A stretch of DNA of 64,000 nt from Ancylostoma caninum (lineage: Eukaryota; Nematoda; Chromadorea; Rhabditida; Ancylostomatidae). The notes beneath the pieces were generated by a model that worked only from the letters and a program-made list of their open reading frames with translations, searched no databases and was not told where the DNA came from. The DNA is taken from positions 310,001 through 374,000 of the forward strand of contig JBAJFG010000091.1 of the NCBI GenBank assembly GCA_037903475.1. The letters run 5' to 3'. Positions 10,682 to 25,600 of the stretch are shown piece by piece. The position numbers and the translations under genes were made by a program. Within the stretch, counting starts at the first letter, position 1. Each line of letters begins with the position of its first letter.

Positions 10682-13600
10682 CTCGGTATGCGAGTACCAT
10701 GACAGGTCGATTTTTGAAACTTCACAGCGCGGTCCATCAAAACCATAGTCGCATTCACAATATACCTGCAAGATTCAGAGTGGACAGCAAAACAGCCGAT
10801 TCTGTTCATCTAATCGTTATACCACAGTACGGCATGTAAAATCGTCGTGGAAAACTTCACGCAGGCAATATACCTTGTCTACTTCAGCTACGCATCTCCC
10901 GTTTCTTCCACAGGTAAGATGTAGTAATTCGCACATATCTGGAGCTCTCCAGCATCGAAAACCCTGGACAAAATTTTTTGATTTTTTTGTTTTTAGATTT
11001 TTAAATTTTTTTGAGAAAAGGGAAAATTATTAAACTATCTTATCTTAATTTTCCCTATTTTTATTGACACAAATCTCCTGTCTTACAAAATTCCTATCTT
11101 CGCATTTCAACTCGCACATACCTCCGGGACTGTTGGCCTTTGTCCCTACGTCAAGAAGACGGAATATCTGACCGCCGATAAACGAGCCACACTCAAAATT
11201 AATGGTACTAATCTTCCGGAGACCACTTTTTCAAGTACCTCGTCTCAACATCTTATCAGACCCCACTCTCGCTTCATCGCGTGATTGAAGTGACTCCCAC
11301 TGACTGGTTTGATGTGAGACAAGGACATCTAAAACGTGGACTAATTCGGGATACGGTTATGACATGATTAATTGCAGGTTTCATCTCGTGCTCAGCTGGC
11401 AGTTTTAGCGCAACTGATGCCGTCCTAAAAGTTACAATCTATTTGTTTGCCATCATATATATCGACAACTGTGGTAAAGCGTTCGTTCACAGAAAAACTA
11501 ATAGAGGGTAAAGGAACAAGTGACTGGCGTTAGCGAATCCCGCTTTTGGGTCTCATATTTGACTTCATCCGGTCATAGTGAAGGAATTGAATCTGTACAT
11601 GCCCTGTGCAATGACTTGCGGGAGGCATCCGATATACAAAGACAGTGTTTCATCTTTCCAGACTCTTCTGGCACCAATTTACGGAGTCCGGAAGGATCGG
11701 AGCTTGGTTGGTTAGGGAAGCGATCGAATTATCGATCGTGAGAGCGATCAGCGGACCTCTTACCACTGCGTTAGGCGCGCCAGGCAGTGTGCCACGCGCG
11801 CTCCAAAAATTTCTAACGTTTGTCCAACGTAGTCAATGATAATAGCTTCATTTATTTGGCAACAAAATTGGGATACACATTTGCAGACAGTTCTAAAAGT
11901 TTTTGCTCCGATTCCGTTTTGATCATATGCAGAATGTTATTAATCCTTTAGCCCATTAATGACGGCGTCTTTTCTCCATACTTCCACATTTTCTCAAGCT
12001 TTTGCTCCTATCTCTGCTCCAGAAGGTTCCAAGCGATATAGTAAGACAGTGCTTCATCCTCCCAGACTCTTTTGGTACCAATGTAACACTTTCGCGACAC
12101 ACACGCTGTCGCATACGCGGGACCCGTGCTCGACCGATTGACCACGTGGTCCCACGCGTTAGCAATTTTTCCTCTACAGCAATTTTTCCCATACAAAAAC
12201 CAAGATTTTTTCTTCATAGTTATCCTTTCTCTAGTAGATCTTGAAGGTTCCTTCCATCCCTGTTGTTTACTAATTTGTCGCTGTTAGGATTTTTTTGAAG
12301 TTTGTTGTTCTTCTAGCTGTTCTAGTCTAATGAAAAAGTTTGAGAAAAGGTTGGTTTTGCCTACTGCGTTCGTGATACTCTACTATCTCTGTCACCGAAT
12401 CACTACGAAAGAATTAGCTACCAGTGGACTTTTCACAAAGATATGACTCCAAACGGATAGTGGACGACCGGTCGTGCACGCCGTTGCGAGCGTGTTAAGG
12501 ACGCTAGAGGAATGGGGGTTCAGCCTGCTAGAGGAGCGATCGAATCATCGACCACCTGCGCCAGACAGTCTGCCACACGCCTACCAGTAATTAATAAAGT
12601 TAATGATAATGGCTTTATTCAGCAACGAAAAGCTGAGATGCACATTCCCAGATAATATTAAAGGTTTCTGATCCGATTCTGTTTTGATCAGAATGTTCCT
12701 AATTAGACTTTTTTTCAACTCATTAACGACGGCGTTCTTTTGTACATCTCGCATCTTCTCAAGGTCTGACTCCTATCCCTGCTGCGAAATGTTTATAAAA
12801 AACTAGCGCCCCTACGGGTCGCTAGAAAGTGGGGTGGAGCAGCCACTTGAGGTATGTGCAAAGGTTTCGCTCTTATGAAATAATTAAGAAATTGAAATAG
12901 AAGCGAAAATAGAAATTAGTTGAGTTTAAGTACGAAATTCTTCTTATGAGTTGCGTGTATTCTACAAGTCTGGCCGCCTAATCAACTCCGCACTTCTTGT
13001 ACGCACCTTGCTCGAGCACTCTTCATCACACATCACCATGTAAATTCACTTCCCCATGCAATGATACATACGCAGTCTGTTGTCGCCGCACTTCTTGGAT
13101 GCCCATGGACCTATCATGGCTAGTCATCCTCAACTCTAGGATATCCTTTATATGAATCTAGTAGTTTTCAACTATTTGCTGTAACCGATACAGTGATTCA
13201 AGTTGAGATTGTTGCTGGAAAATTCCCACAGATGAGGATATGCCTCAACATCTAGCAGAAAGTAGAGGAGGTCGCTTGAGAAACAATTGATTGTGCGGAA
13301 TAGCGTGGGAAGCAAATCATGCCTATAACAAAGTAAGCACAAATTGGAGCTGCAGTAGTCTTCCAAAGAACGTGAACACACTGCACAAGGCTAGTAACAG
13401 TTTTACGCTATGGGATGCTTACGAACATCTTTCTCTAAGTCGCGTTTTCCAGTCATTCGAGCGCCGGCGCACATCGGTGTTACCGTATCCTGACGCTTCT
13501 CATACCTGGACCGCATTGCACCCCTCCTCAATCCATTTATCCTCTCCTTAGCGTTTTCCACACTACAGGGTGCGGCGTATATTCCCGGAAAAGAACATTA

Positions 13601-16600
13601 TCTTATGTGAAAACGATCCAACCAAAGCTATTTTCATTATGATGACGTAAGTTAGGGAACTTCAAAACATACTACGACTGATGCCCAAACTGAGTAGTTT
13701 CAGAGTCAGCGCAAGCCTGCAAGAAATATGATTTCTTGTCCAAGAGCATAAGCTGCACCCTGTATAGGGCGCCAGTACGTCTTTCATCCTTCGCTGGAGC
13801 CATATCATGGAGTTCTCTCATCTAATGGGCCACAGTAGAGCCACCATTCTCAAAAGGCGTACACGCATTTTAGCATTTTCCCAGCTAATGGACTGTACAA
13901 GAGTAATCCCCCGTCTGCAAACCTGTATCCGAGCACGTTTTCTAAGTTATAGGGCGCAAACGCTCCTTTCTTCGTCAGTAAATCTACACCTTGGAGTTTT
14001 CTACATCATTCGGCCAGAGCAGTGGCCCCACATTCTGGCGTTCCTCACACATCGGCTAAAGTGAACAACTTCTTCAACTGCGAATCCGTATCTTGACGTT
14101 GTTCGCACCTGGGCCGAAGCGAACCGGACCCCTTCACCATCCGTGAACTAATACAGTTGGGTAAAATCGGACCTCTCCTCCATTCCTTCATCAGCATAAC
14201 TGCATCCTGGTATTCCCACACTTTCAGCGGACAGCAGACCCATATTCTGGCCTTCTTCGCACAGGGGCACAGCGGAGCTCACCTATATCAGTGAACCCGT
14301 ATCTTTGCGTTCCCTACATTTTTAGACTACAGCGCACACCCTCCTCCATCCGCGAACCCGTGTTCTGGAGTTCCACTAGCTCTCAGGCCACAACAGACCC
14401 ATCGTCCTTCGGTGGACCCGAATGTTAGCGTTCTTAACAACTGAGCCACCATTCCTTCGGCATAACCGTGTCCTTTACCCCTTAGGCCGCAGCAGACCTA
14501 CATGCCATGGGGAGGCCCGTATCTTGGCGTTCCTAACATTTCGGAGTCAGCAGACCCCTACTACATCGGCATAACCGTATCCTGCCATTCCCACACTTCT
14601 TGGTCACAGCAGACCTATCACAGGTGGACCCGTATTCTGGCGTTTACAACAACACTGAGCCACAACAGATCCATCTCCTTTCGATGGACCGATATCCTGG
14701 CGTTCTTCACACGCGGGCCACAGCGGACCCCTACTCCATGGGCATAACCGTGTCCTAGAGTTCTTTTAACTTTTAGGCCTCAGCAGACCTATGTGATCTG
14801 GGAGACCCGTATCTTGGCGTTTCTAATAGTTCAGAAATAGCGGGCTCCTGCTTCTCAGATGAAAAATTTCAGTGGGTTACCTGTGCTTTCGAGCAGATTT
14901 CGCTTATTTTTCGCCAAAATATTTCCCGATTTTGCCCGAAAATTACACGTAAATCTACGGAAAATAAACAGAATTCACTGGAATTTTCCCGATTTCCGCC
15001 CGAAAAATAAGCGAACTCTGCTGAAAATTACGCGAAAATTGCTGCGACATCAGCCGATGCGATAGGTCCCAGCCGGTGTCCGTGGGCACGCAGCGCGCGC
15101 CGCCGTGGTTCCAGAGCAAAAATGCTGCACTCCAAAGAACATTTCCGAGTGCAGGTGGTTTCATCGACCACCCTCGAGTACGATTCTGAAACTAGGTTAG
15201 TTCTGCAGTACATCCAGTTGACGTGCTCCGTAGATTCCGTTGTGAGTATCCCTCATGTTAGCATGATATATTTATATGCATCATATAAATTATCAAAACT
15301 TTTTGGTAGTTATCACGAGTAAATTTTTTGGAATTTTTTGAGGCATAACCCATTACTGAAGGTGGAAAAGCAACGGCAATAATTAGTGAATTACGAATTT
15401 ACCGGAAAAATAAACGAAAAATACATGAAATCTACTGGAGCTTACACGAAGTGCAGTTTTCAGTAGATTTCGATTATTTTACTTGCAAATTCCAATGGAA
15501 TCTACTGGAATCGAGAAAAATTGCGAAATTCCAGTAGCTTTCGCTTTTATGTGTATTTGTTTTGAAAATGAATCTCCGAAACAAACAGACGTAAAATAAG
15601 CAAATCTACTGGTATTTTTCCACCTGAGTCCATCAGCATAACCGTATCCTGCCATTCCCACACTTTTTGATCACAGCAGACCTATCATAGGTGGACCCGT
15701 ATTCTGGGGTTTACCACAATACTGAGCCACAACAGATCCATCCCAATTCGGTGGACCAATATCCTGGCGTTCCTCACACCCGGGCCACAGCGGACCCCTA
15801 TTCCATCGCCATGACCGTGTCCTGGGATTCCCCACAATTTCAGAGCAAAGCAGACCCGTTTTCCTTCGGTGGACCCCATATCTTGGCGTTCCTCACACCT
15901 GGGCCACGTCGGTGGCTTTTCCAGAACGCTGAGCCAAGGAGAACCCTTTCTCCCTCAGCATAACAATATCTGCCACTACTCGCCCCTGGCACACCTATCG
16001 TCCTTTCCCTTTGTAAATCTCGAGAGCAATGGAGGAAAGTTAGCAGTTATCAAGAAAATTTGAATAATTACATAATTGATTACAGGAAGTATCACAGTGG
16101 CCTATAACGACGCACTTTTTCTATGTATGTGAGTGTGCAACTGAAATCTCTCCAGTTGCAGAATCGCTCAGGGTTTCCAGACGGATGCTAGAACGAGAAC
16201 GTGCGGCGTGTTGGAAGTGCGATGGATACCACCGCTTCACTAGGTCTAGAGAGCTCTCTTGCCGCACACGGATCTCGTGGTGTTATGCATGTGCAACAGT
16301 TAGTTTTGAGTGAAGAGTAGTGGCTGTCCTGCTTCGTATATTGTGCTGCCTTAAAGCCTTGCTAGCTCTGTCTCATCGGTTGGCTGTGAAACCGCCAGTG
16401 TAGGACAGTCACTGTGCAAGGATTTCGAAATAGCGGGTCCCTCGAGGATGTAGTCTCATTTCGCACCATAAATCGGTTTTTCGTATGACCTCTGCGCATC
16501 TCTCTCTCCACCATTGTCTATGCACTGCACTACACAAAAGATTTCACAAATCTCTCGTGTTCTGACGCCAGAAAAATCTGGATCCTTGCCAGTCTTTATA

Positions 16601-19600
16601 TGGGAGGAATATAGGAGGATCCAATCTATCTGTCGATTCCAGTTATCATATCAAGTATTATTGCTTACCATCTACGGAAACCACTTTGAAGCTTTAATGT
16701 TCTCTCAAAGAAGGCCAGCCGAAAAAAGCGGCTCACTGGTAAACTGCGCACTTCTCAATAGTTTAATACGCAGTTCTGCGGAATGGAACTCACACTCCAT
16801 CCCAGCTTACAGACGCAAGCAAATCCTTCCGGCTCTACCAGGCACATCTCCGTCCCCAGATTGTGACATTTTTCACAACTTTCCTGCAATCTTGCATCCC
16901 AGGAAGTTTCAATATCTGCGAGTCCTTTGCCAGCATCTAAATTTGGTAGTATTATACCGAGTATTTCTTTCAGTGCCAAAAAATAAGCTTTTTTCATGTA
17001 ATCTTAGTAGTCAACAAAAGCTAATGAACAGGAAGATGTGATGGTAGAGTGCTAACAGTAATACACTAGAGCCAGTATTGAGTGGTTTATGAACAATGAT
17101 TGACCGGCATCAGCTTATGCACCTGCACCAACTGCACTGTTTCTTGCCATTAGTGTAGCTTTTGACTCACATCACAGTTTCTTAACCTCTATTCGGAGTT
17201 TACGAAAAATCCTCACAAAATAACCTCTTTCCAGGCAGTCGATTGTGCTAGGATGAGGGCGAATATTTCCCCTTTCCTCACACTTGAACGTAATGACGTT
17301 GCTGCCATTCGAGTGCGAGCACGGAATACTGAACGAGAAGATAATTTACTCAGAACAATTAGTACTACTATGGCAAAGCCGAATATGACTTCTGATTAGA
17401 TGATTCCACTTCATAGAAGATTTCAAAGCGAAGTAGAACACTTACTCGATGTTTTCACCGAGCTCCATTTTGTTCAGGTTCTCTGGAAGCATCAACTTAT
17501 TATCTCTCTGGAAGTACTGGAAATCGCTTAAGTTGCAAGCCATCAATCTGCAGTATTCTGCAAAGTGCATTTCTCGTAAATTCACGTCGTGTTGAGAACT
17601 CTCGTACTCTTTTTCTCCCACGATCCGAAGTCTTGTCAGATTTCTCGATAAAAATATGTAAAATATGGTGTATGCTTACTTGTTCTGTGACACAATGCAG
17701 CGACATCGAAGTGAACTTCTCTTACGTCTACGGTCGAGTTTATAGAAAGCGTTGAGCCAGTTGTAGCCCAGAGATCGACTAACCGCACTTTGCCTCTATT
17801 CTTGAGCATTCTTTCATTCACATAGAATCTTCTAGTCGATATGTTCGCTCGCATGCTACAAATTATGGCTCAATTAATGTTAAAATCATTGATCCAATTA
17901 TTGTTACAACCATAAGTGTGCATTAGAACATCAAACCTTCTTGAGTGAGACCATGAAAATCTCGTTCTCCCCCATGCACCTGCAGTCAAGTGAGATAAAA
18001 CTACTAATATGTAAAACACACAGTCCCCCCTCCCGCATGTCACATGGGAAATGGTGAGTCGAGTTGTTATTGGTAGCCCTTCCCATATTGCTCGCCACTG
18101 TTCGGCAATTCGCGTAAACAAGGGCGTGCGAATGAAGGTCGATCCTGAATCTTTGTGTGCCATTACGTTTGACAACTCTCCACATGACTATGTTTTTGTC
18201 ATGAAAAACGAAAAATATCAGGTTTCTGAGGGCTGATGAAGAGATGATAAGGGAGAGAGCAAAATGTTGCAGATGAATCAATCAACAGCTAGGGCGTTGG
18301 ACCGGAATTCTTCGCTGTTGTGCCTTAAAACTCCATAGGTTCGTGCACGAGAAATGGCGTGGTTTTTGCCGACTCACGGGTAACCAAAATACTTACGTGG
18401 AAAACCACGTAATCCGGCAAACTGAGAAGGAAAAAAAGTTTCCCCTACACCTCTGCCGAAGTTAACTCTGGCAGTTTACATAGTCCGCTGCGGTAGCAGT
18501 TACCATGCGTTCAGAGCTCGAGAAACTATGAAGCGAAGAATAAAGAGACAGCCGCTTCTAGGCCGTAAAATCTGGCGAATTTTTTTTTGTTTAAGAATCC
18601 CTGAGTAGGAAAACAGAAACTTTCCTGCAGAATATGAGGAATGCTGAAATGCTCCCTAGCAAAGTTGGTGAAATTTGGAGGGAAGCAGCTTGCAGCTAAC
18701 CGTCTTCTCTTGGAAAAGAGAACTTTGATCATCGCGAGCGTTTTTCTAAGCGCTAAGAGATAATCTTCATGATAAGAATAAGAGTGACTCGAAAATTTGT
18801 CATCTACGTTTTCGCAATAGCGCGGGAGTTGCAGAAAAGCTAACATGTGGAGTAAATAAAGGAACCCTGGCAAAGTCCAAATGTTGAGTATATACTGTGT
18901 TGCTTGTGATTCTGCAGTGTAAACCTCGAAAGTCAAAAAGTTGAAAACGGCCTTTGGACATTTCCATTTCTATCACGGCTCCAAGAAAGAGCAGACAACT
19001 TTTATACCTTCAGGACAGGAAATTCGACCTTGGCCTACAAATATGCGACCATACCTCGATGTACAATGTGGGAATAAAATAAGATACTCTCAAAGAGAAG
19101 AGCACCATTCCTCAAGTATCTTAAATAAAAGACGAAATGAGGCCACGTAGTCAAGAAAAAGCCCCGCAAATTGAGTGACTTTCAGTGAGCTCTATCAGAT
19201 ACTCACAAAAGAAAATCTAACTGGCATGGGAGCATCCACCATTTACAGGAAAGAGTCAGCGAAGTAGTAGGTTTTCCGAATATCACACTCATCCACAAAG
19301 CTTCCCTTTGTGTGGATGACAGTGATTCTTATTCAGAAGGAAGGGGTCTAATGCGCGGGTATGAAAGAGTCCCGCGTAGCGGCGCCATAGCTCGACGCCC
19401 TAGTGTTACTCTTTAATATAGCTTAATGGATAGGAATGGTTTTGAGTGATTGCCAGTCTCGACCTCTTATTCTTCTAAACTTATGTGAACATAATTTGCT
19501 TACCATGTCAACTGAAACTCCACTCATTGTTTCCAATGATGCGGAGCTCAATTCTCTACAGCAAAGCTGATCAAACCATGCTTCTACGCCTTTGTCAGCG

Positions 19601-22600
19601 AGTAGCCGGTGGGTCTTGCCAGAAGGAGCAGCTGTATTCTTGCTAAGCGAGTTATTCGACTTCAAGACGGAGTTGCTCACACTCATATCGCGTTTAGTTT
19701 TGAACAAATGACTATCCATTTTCTTGAAATGTTTTAATCACCCAAGTTCGATGAATGAGTAAAATGCTGGGCAGCCTTGAATGAACCTGATCGTGGATAA
19801 TCGGAATCGGTTTAACTACCTAGTCTTGCGCATTCTTTCCGTTTACGCTCGGTGAGTTCTACTATGGTTAATATTTCGTGATAAAAGAGAACGGATTTAA
19901 CCGTCTTCTCCACCTACAGGGTGCTCACGAATTGTTGGCGCGTGGTTTTTTCTTGAGCTCCAGTCGGGCTTTCCAGGCTTTAGGAGTCCTCCTGGTCAAA
20001 TTGCGAAGTGCAGAGCCGTGACACGGGGTCGGTTACGGCTCCTTATCTTCGATGATTTTCTGGGGTAGGCTTAGGAGACTCCAATCATCAGTGTATGATG
20101 ATAGGTCAAGACTAGATCCCAAGTACTGTGCACTCATCATGGAATGGACCACTAAATGACTACCATGGTCAAAGAAGGGCCCGTAGTAAAGTGTCATGGT
20201 GATGAGATGAACTCCAAAACTCATCGCTATGCTTTAGGCAATGATTGCATGCCAGCTTACATCCATGTGCTATAGGATAGCAGATCATTGCCACCCACGT
20301 CACTGCAAGAGCACGCATGTGGCAGCGGTGAGGATCATCGCCCTGTTAATAATAATATTTATTATCGGTTACTGGATATAACAATTATGCACCGGATGAT
20401 AGAGAAGCACACCGATAAATACTAGGATATGACAGATGTAAGAGGATGGTACTCAAGAACTAGGTAACCAATGCGGTCAATCAGGTGGGGGAAGGGGGAG
20501 TGGATCGCAGGGCGAGGAAGAGCAGTGGCCACCAACACCGCAAGTCCATCAGAGGGGTAGATCAGGGCTCCGGATACCAACTTAGTAGGTCCGTCAACCT
20601 CGCCGAGGTCCACAATATCGTCCTTCAGACGGTCCTGGGTTTTCTCTCAAGCTAGGGAAATTGAGGGAGAAAGGCTCATATCTTACAGAAAAATACCTTT
20701 TGGAAGAGAGGATATTATCATAGACTTTGCTAATTTCCAGAAACTACAACACAACAGGAAGTACACACAAAAAGGATGCACATATGAAATTAGCCAAACG
20801 ATGACAAAAGAGAGCTGTCTATAGCTCGGAAGTCAGAGATGGTATTCTCTCTCTCTCGCTGAAACAAAGAAGTGTTAGTATAGGTTCTGTGAATAAAAGC
20901 AATGAAGATCTCAATAAAACCCCCTCTCTCTAAGGGTCATCTGCAATCTGCTGACGAAAGCTGAGTTTGATGACGATAGAACCACTGTTGAAGGTAGCTC
21001 GTTCCAGATTCTGGTACTTCGTGCAAAGAAAGAATCATGGAATTGTTTAGTGCGAGCGGTCTCTACGTAGAGCCTGAACTGATGTCCTCTGGTCCTATGA
21101 GAAAAATTAGAGAATTTCAAAAATGTTGACCGGTTTACATCCAAATCACCAAATATGATTTTGTAGAGCAAAGACTGGTCATTTATCAAGCGTCTAAGCA
21201 ACAGTGAAGAAGAAGCTAGGAGCGATAATCTATCTCGGTAAGACAAGTAAAATCGGCCTGTCCTAGCAAAGATTCGCCTAGTGAATGATTTTTGCACATT
21301 CTCGATTTTGTCAATTAGATATTGCTTGGACGGAGACCAGAGGGGGGTAGCCTATTCAAGGATCGGCCTCACGTACAGTTTGAAAAGTTTGAACAGAGTG
21401 CTGAGTTTACGTGTTCGGAATGCTTTGAGGATGTAGTTCGATTTCTTACAAGCCAACTGAACAATTTTCTCAATGTGCTGATCAAAACTAAGGCTACTCG
21501 AGTAATTAACGCCAAGGTCGCAGACATTATGCGCTAGAGTTAGTTCAGTGTCACCTAGGAAGAAGGAAGGGGAGGTAGGATGATATGGACCAATGAGCAT
21601 TACTGTAGTTTTTTCGCACGATATGTCCATTTCCCATTTGTTAGACCATGTCAAAACTGCATCTCAAGCCTGTTGCATGAGATGATGGGAGTTTATAGAG
21701 AATAATTTGCAGTCATCGGCATATATAGAACATGCAACTCCTGAAGGTAAGCATTCTGGAAGATCGTTGATATGAAGAAGAAATAGAAGGGGACCCAGGC
21801 AAGTGCCCTGGGGAACCCCACTTGGTGCTGAGTAGATTTTGGAAAATTTTCCATTGACGCTAACTTTTTGACAGCGGCTGTTAAGAAATGACTGCAAAAA
21901 GCGTAGTAGGCAACCATCAATACCATAAGAACGCAATTTGATGAACAGAAGATTGAGTGGGACGGAATCAAAGGCTTTTTTGTAGTCTATGTAACATGCC
22001 GTTATATATCCACGTGAGTCTAATATTTTCTGCCAGAAAGGAATAGATGAAATAAGAGCCGAGGTTGTGGACCTTCTTGGCAGGAAACCATGCTGAGCAG
22101 CTGTGATAAGTTGGTTCATTTTAAAGAATTGTTGTAGTCGGCAACAGATTATGCGCTCTAGTACTTTGCTAGTGCATGAGGTGAGACATACGGGTCTATA
22201 GTTTTCGACACAAGATTTGCTGCCTTTCTTGATATTGTGGACCTCGGCGAGGTTGACGGACCTACTAAGTTGGTATCCGGAGCCCTGATCTACCCCTCTG
22301 ATGGACTTGCGGTGTTGGTGGCCACTGCTCTTCCTCGCCCTGCGATCCACTCCCCCTTCCCCCACCTGATTGTTATGAGATGATGATTGTTATGAGATGA
22401 TCGCCCTCTCTTGTTGTGGAAACAGTGTTAGAGGCGAATAGGCGCCGAGTGAGATGCTCGGGGTAGCTAATTCTGAGTCTACTCACCTCTTGCACTATTT
22501 CCATAGCAAGAGAAGGCGATCAGCTCTAAGAGGGGCGATGATCTCTTTTGTTGCCACATGCGTGCTCTAGCAGTGACGTTGCTGGTAATGATCAGCTATC

Positions 22601-25600
22601 CTATACCACATGGATGTGAGCTGGCATGCAATCATTGCCTAGAGCGATGTAAAGTGTCATGGCCATGAGTTTTGGAGTTCATCTCATCACCATGACACTT
22701 CACTGCGGGCCCAGGTGTTATATCTAACCAGCCGTTTTTGCCTTTTTTGCGAGCTCAGGACTGTTAATGAAAAGAGAAGAGCAAATATAGTTTACGTCTT
22801 GAAACCGTTGAAGACTCCCAATTCTACTGGTAGAAAATGGTTTTTCCAAACTCGTTCATCTACAGTTTACAAAGCAAAATTTGTCCAAAAATTGTTTCAC
22901 ATGTGACTTCCTTGAATTTTAGCTTGAAGGAATTGTCCACGTAACTCACTTCATTTGCATTCTTGTAAGCTCCATTTTGGGTACATTAGTAAGGTTAGTA
23001 GTAATAAATGGGCAGGAACAGACTGGTTGAAGTTCGTTCCTGAAGAATCTTGAAAATATCTTCTGAAATAATACTTGCGTGTCAAGGGTGGTCTGGGGTG
23101 AGAGCTTCCCCAAGTCTTCACAGACCAGGAAGGAGGTCATCCGACAAACTTGCTGTTGTTTGCGGTACGTATTGCTCCAGCAATCATACCCACAATATGG
23201 CGTTCGAATTCGCTCAACCACAGCTGATTCGGACTTAAATAAGGCCACGCGCAAATAATTTGTGTGCACCTTGTATGTGCTCTAATTTTAGAATTCCTTC
23301 TCGACAATGTCTCACCTAAGCATCTGAGCAATGTGGACAACCGACTCATCGAGGAAATCCTGTTCGCGAGCGAGATCAGAATTATCATACATTTGACAAT
23401 AACTCAATGCCTAAATATTGCCGGAAATTCTCAATATGTGTGCTTCGTCCTAAAAATTTGTGAAGTTCTATTATAAGTTGTAGCTAATTCTCTCCAAGTC
23501 ATTTCTTGAAAATCCTATATCATTTTTGCCTTGATTTCCTACAAGATTGTCGTTCTTTTGAGTCTTTGATTCCTTTTCCTCACTCTTCTGTAGGTTGTTG
23601 ACAGTGCGAGTGGAAGTATATTATAGCAGAGAGTAGGTCCTTCCATGTAGCCAGATGGGCAGGGCATTGCACAATAGCTTGGCGAACCTGAACAATTCTA
23701 CCTGGGTCTAACACTTTAGGCTGATTGGGAACATGATTATTGTGAATGATCTATGAAGAACAAATTTTATTCACTCACTGCTGACTTCCCCATCGTTTGT
23801 AGTTCCAACGTCGGAGTCCGAAGAGAGAATTGTTTCTCCTGTGCCTTTAGTAATATCATCAACGGAGGAGATATGTTGTGTTATAGATTTGAGTGCATAT
23901 GTTGGAAATGATGTAGTGCGAGTTCCATTAAGTACAGTAGTCCTGAGCAAGTTCACTTGAGAGGTCTCGCCTCCCAATGTGCTTCCCTCTTTTTGGAGTT
24001 GATCATTCAATGAAGTGACGAGAGCATATGGAAAGCTAGGCGTGCTAAAAGATGTAAAGCCCGCCGCCATGATCTTCACTGTGTCACTTCCATCACTGTA
24101 TGGAGAAGAGAGATATCTCTGTGAACTTGCTTCTTCTGGTTGAGATGTAAAGTTTACCGAAGCGGAAGTCGGACTCGTCAGCCTTGCAAACCTCGGAATA
24201 ACGGTTGAATGCACATGAGTCTTCGCGAAAATAATAGATGAGATCTTATTATAGGATCCACTGGCAGTCGTCCGTGATGCTTTTGTTTCTTTCACTATCG
24301 TCGAATCCTGAAATTGCTGGAATTGCTGTTCTTCTGTTGCTTTTGACTTCGACGATAATGATATTGCTCCAAATATAGATGCTGTTGTTGCTTCCGTCTT
24401 AGAACCATTTCCATAAGGCAATTTCTGAGAAGTCGAGGAGCAAGAAATTTTTATGGGAACTAAGGAACCGATCACAGTTCCTGCGGATGATTCCGTTTTC
24501 CTGTTTGGATCTGATAAAAACTCCTGGACCGATTGTCCCGTTATTGTTATCTCCGCAGCAGTTTCTGTCATTGTTGACAGCGTGACATTCGTCGTTTTTC
24601 TTTCGTCAGAAAGACTTGTATAGGCTTGCTCGTGTGCAACTTCTGTTCTCTTTGAGCTCTCCTCCAAACTGACGCTTTTGAACTTCTCTGTCGTCACAGG
24701 TCCGGTAGACACTGGTATCACTGCAGCCGAATGAGTAGCTTCATGCAGGAAACCTTTATCCGCTGTGGAACTAATTGAATTCAGAGTGGTGGCGATAGTA
24801 TATGCTGTCGAGGTGGAATCGCTGATTACTGTACGAGTTCTAATAATGTTCAACGATAATTTCGAAGTTGCGATCCTTGTGGGGTCTTTTCTACTAGAAA
24901 AGATAGCGGCGGTCGTAGGCACGTGTTCGAGCGAACTCAGAATGCTGGACATGGTATATGCTGTCGAAGGGGGATCGCTGATCTCCTTATGACTTCTACT
25001 AAAATCCAACGATAACTCCGAAGTTGCGGTGGGAAGGTAGGAAAAAAGTGGGAAAGTCGTGGTCGATTCATATTCTGTAGGATTACTTGGACTGGTATGT
25101 GAGTTTCCTCTTGGAACCTGGGGTGTCACTGTGACATTAAGAACTTCAGAGTCTTTCTGCAGTGGGCCATGAAGGCTAGTTCCATTGCTGGAAGCACTGA
25201 AATAAAGTGTATTCATAAGAGTGAGAGTTGCTGGAACAGTATACAACTCTTCAGGAGTAGTTTTTCCCAATCGTGTTGTGTGCTGTGTATTAACAGAACG
25301 TGAGATGCCTTCTGTTGCTGCCGTACTGTTCGCAGGTGTCCCTATGGTAAAAATATCATAGCTTGAGCCTGTCAATATAGTTCCCTCTAAAGACCTGTGT
25401 GGCTCGGTTGAACATGTCGCTTTCAGTTGTGAAATGTGGTTGGATATTGTGGACTTCTCAAAATCGTCTTTTATGGGGTCGGCCTTGGGATCTCTTTCCG
25501 TTTTTGCGGTTTGAATGCGTGATTGCGCCGAGAGAGTAACGAATTCCACTTCTACAGCACTCGTTGGCTCTGCAAGGAGAGTCGACTGAGTTGAGAAATT

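Noticed and set aside
17558..17643. Extension of exon 17446-17557 leftward into RLRIVGEKEYESS
   Set aside because: The frame is open, but the only acceptors there do not fit the phase of the preceding exon; TTTGCAG at 17558 does.
20033..20613. Short minus-strand frames in the left fold-back arm
   Set aside because: The same sequence occurs inverted at 22.2-22.7 kb and is repeat, with no splice support.
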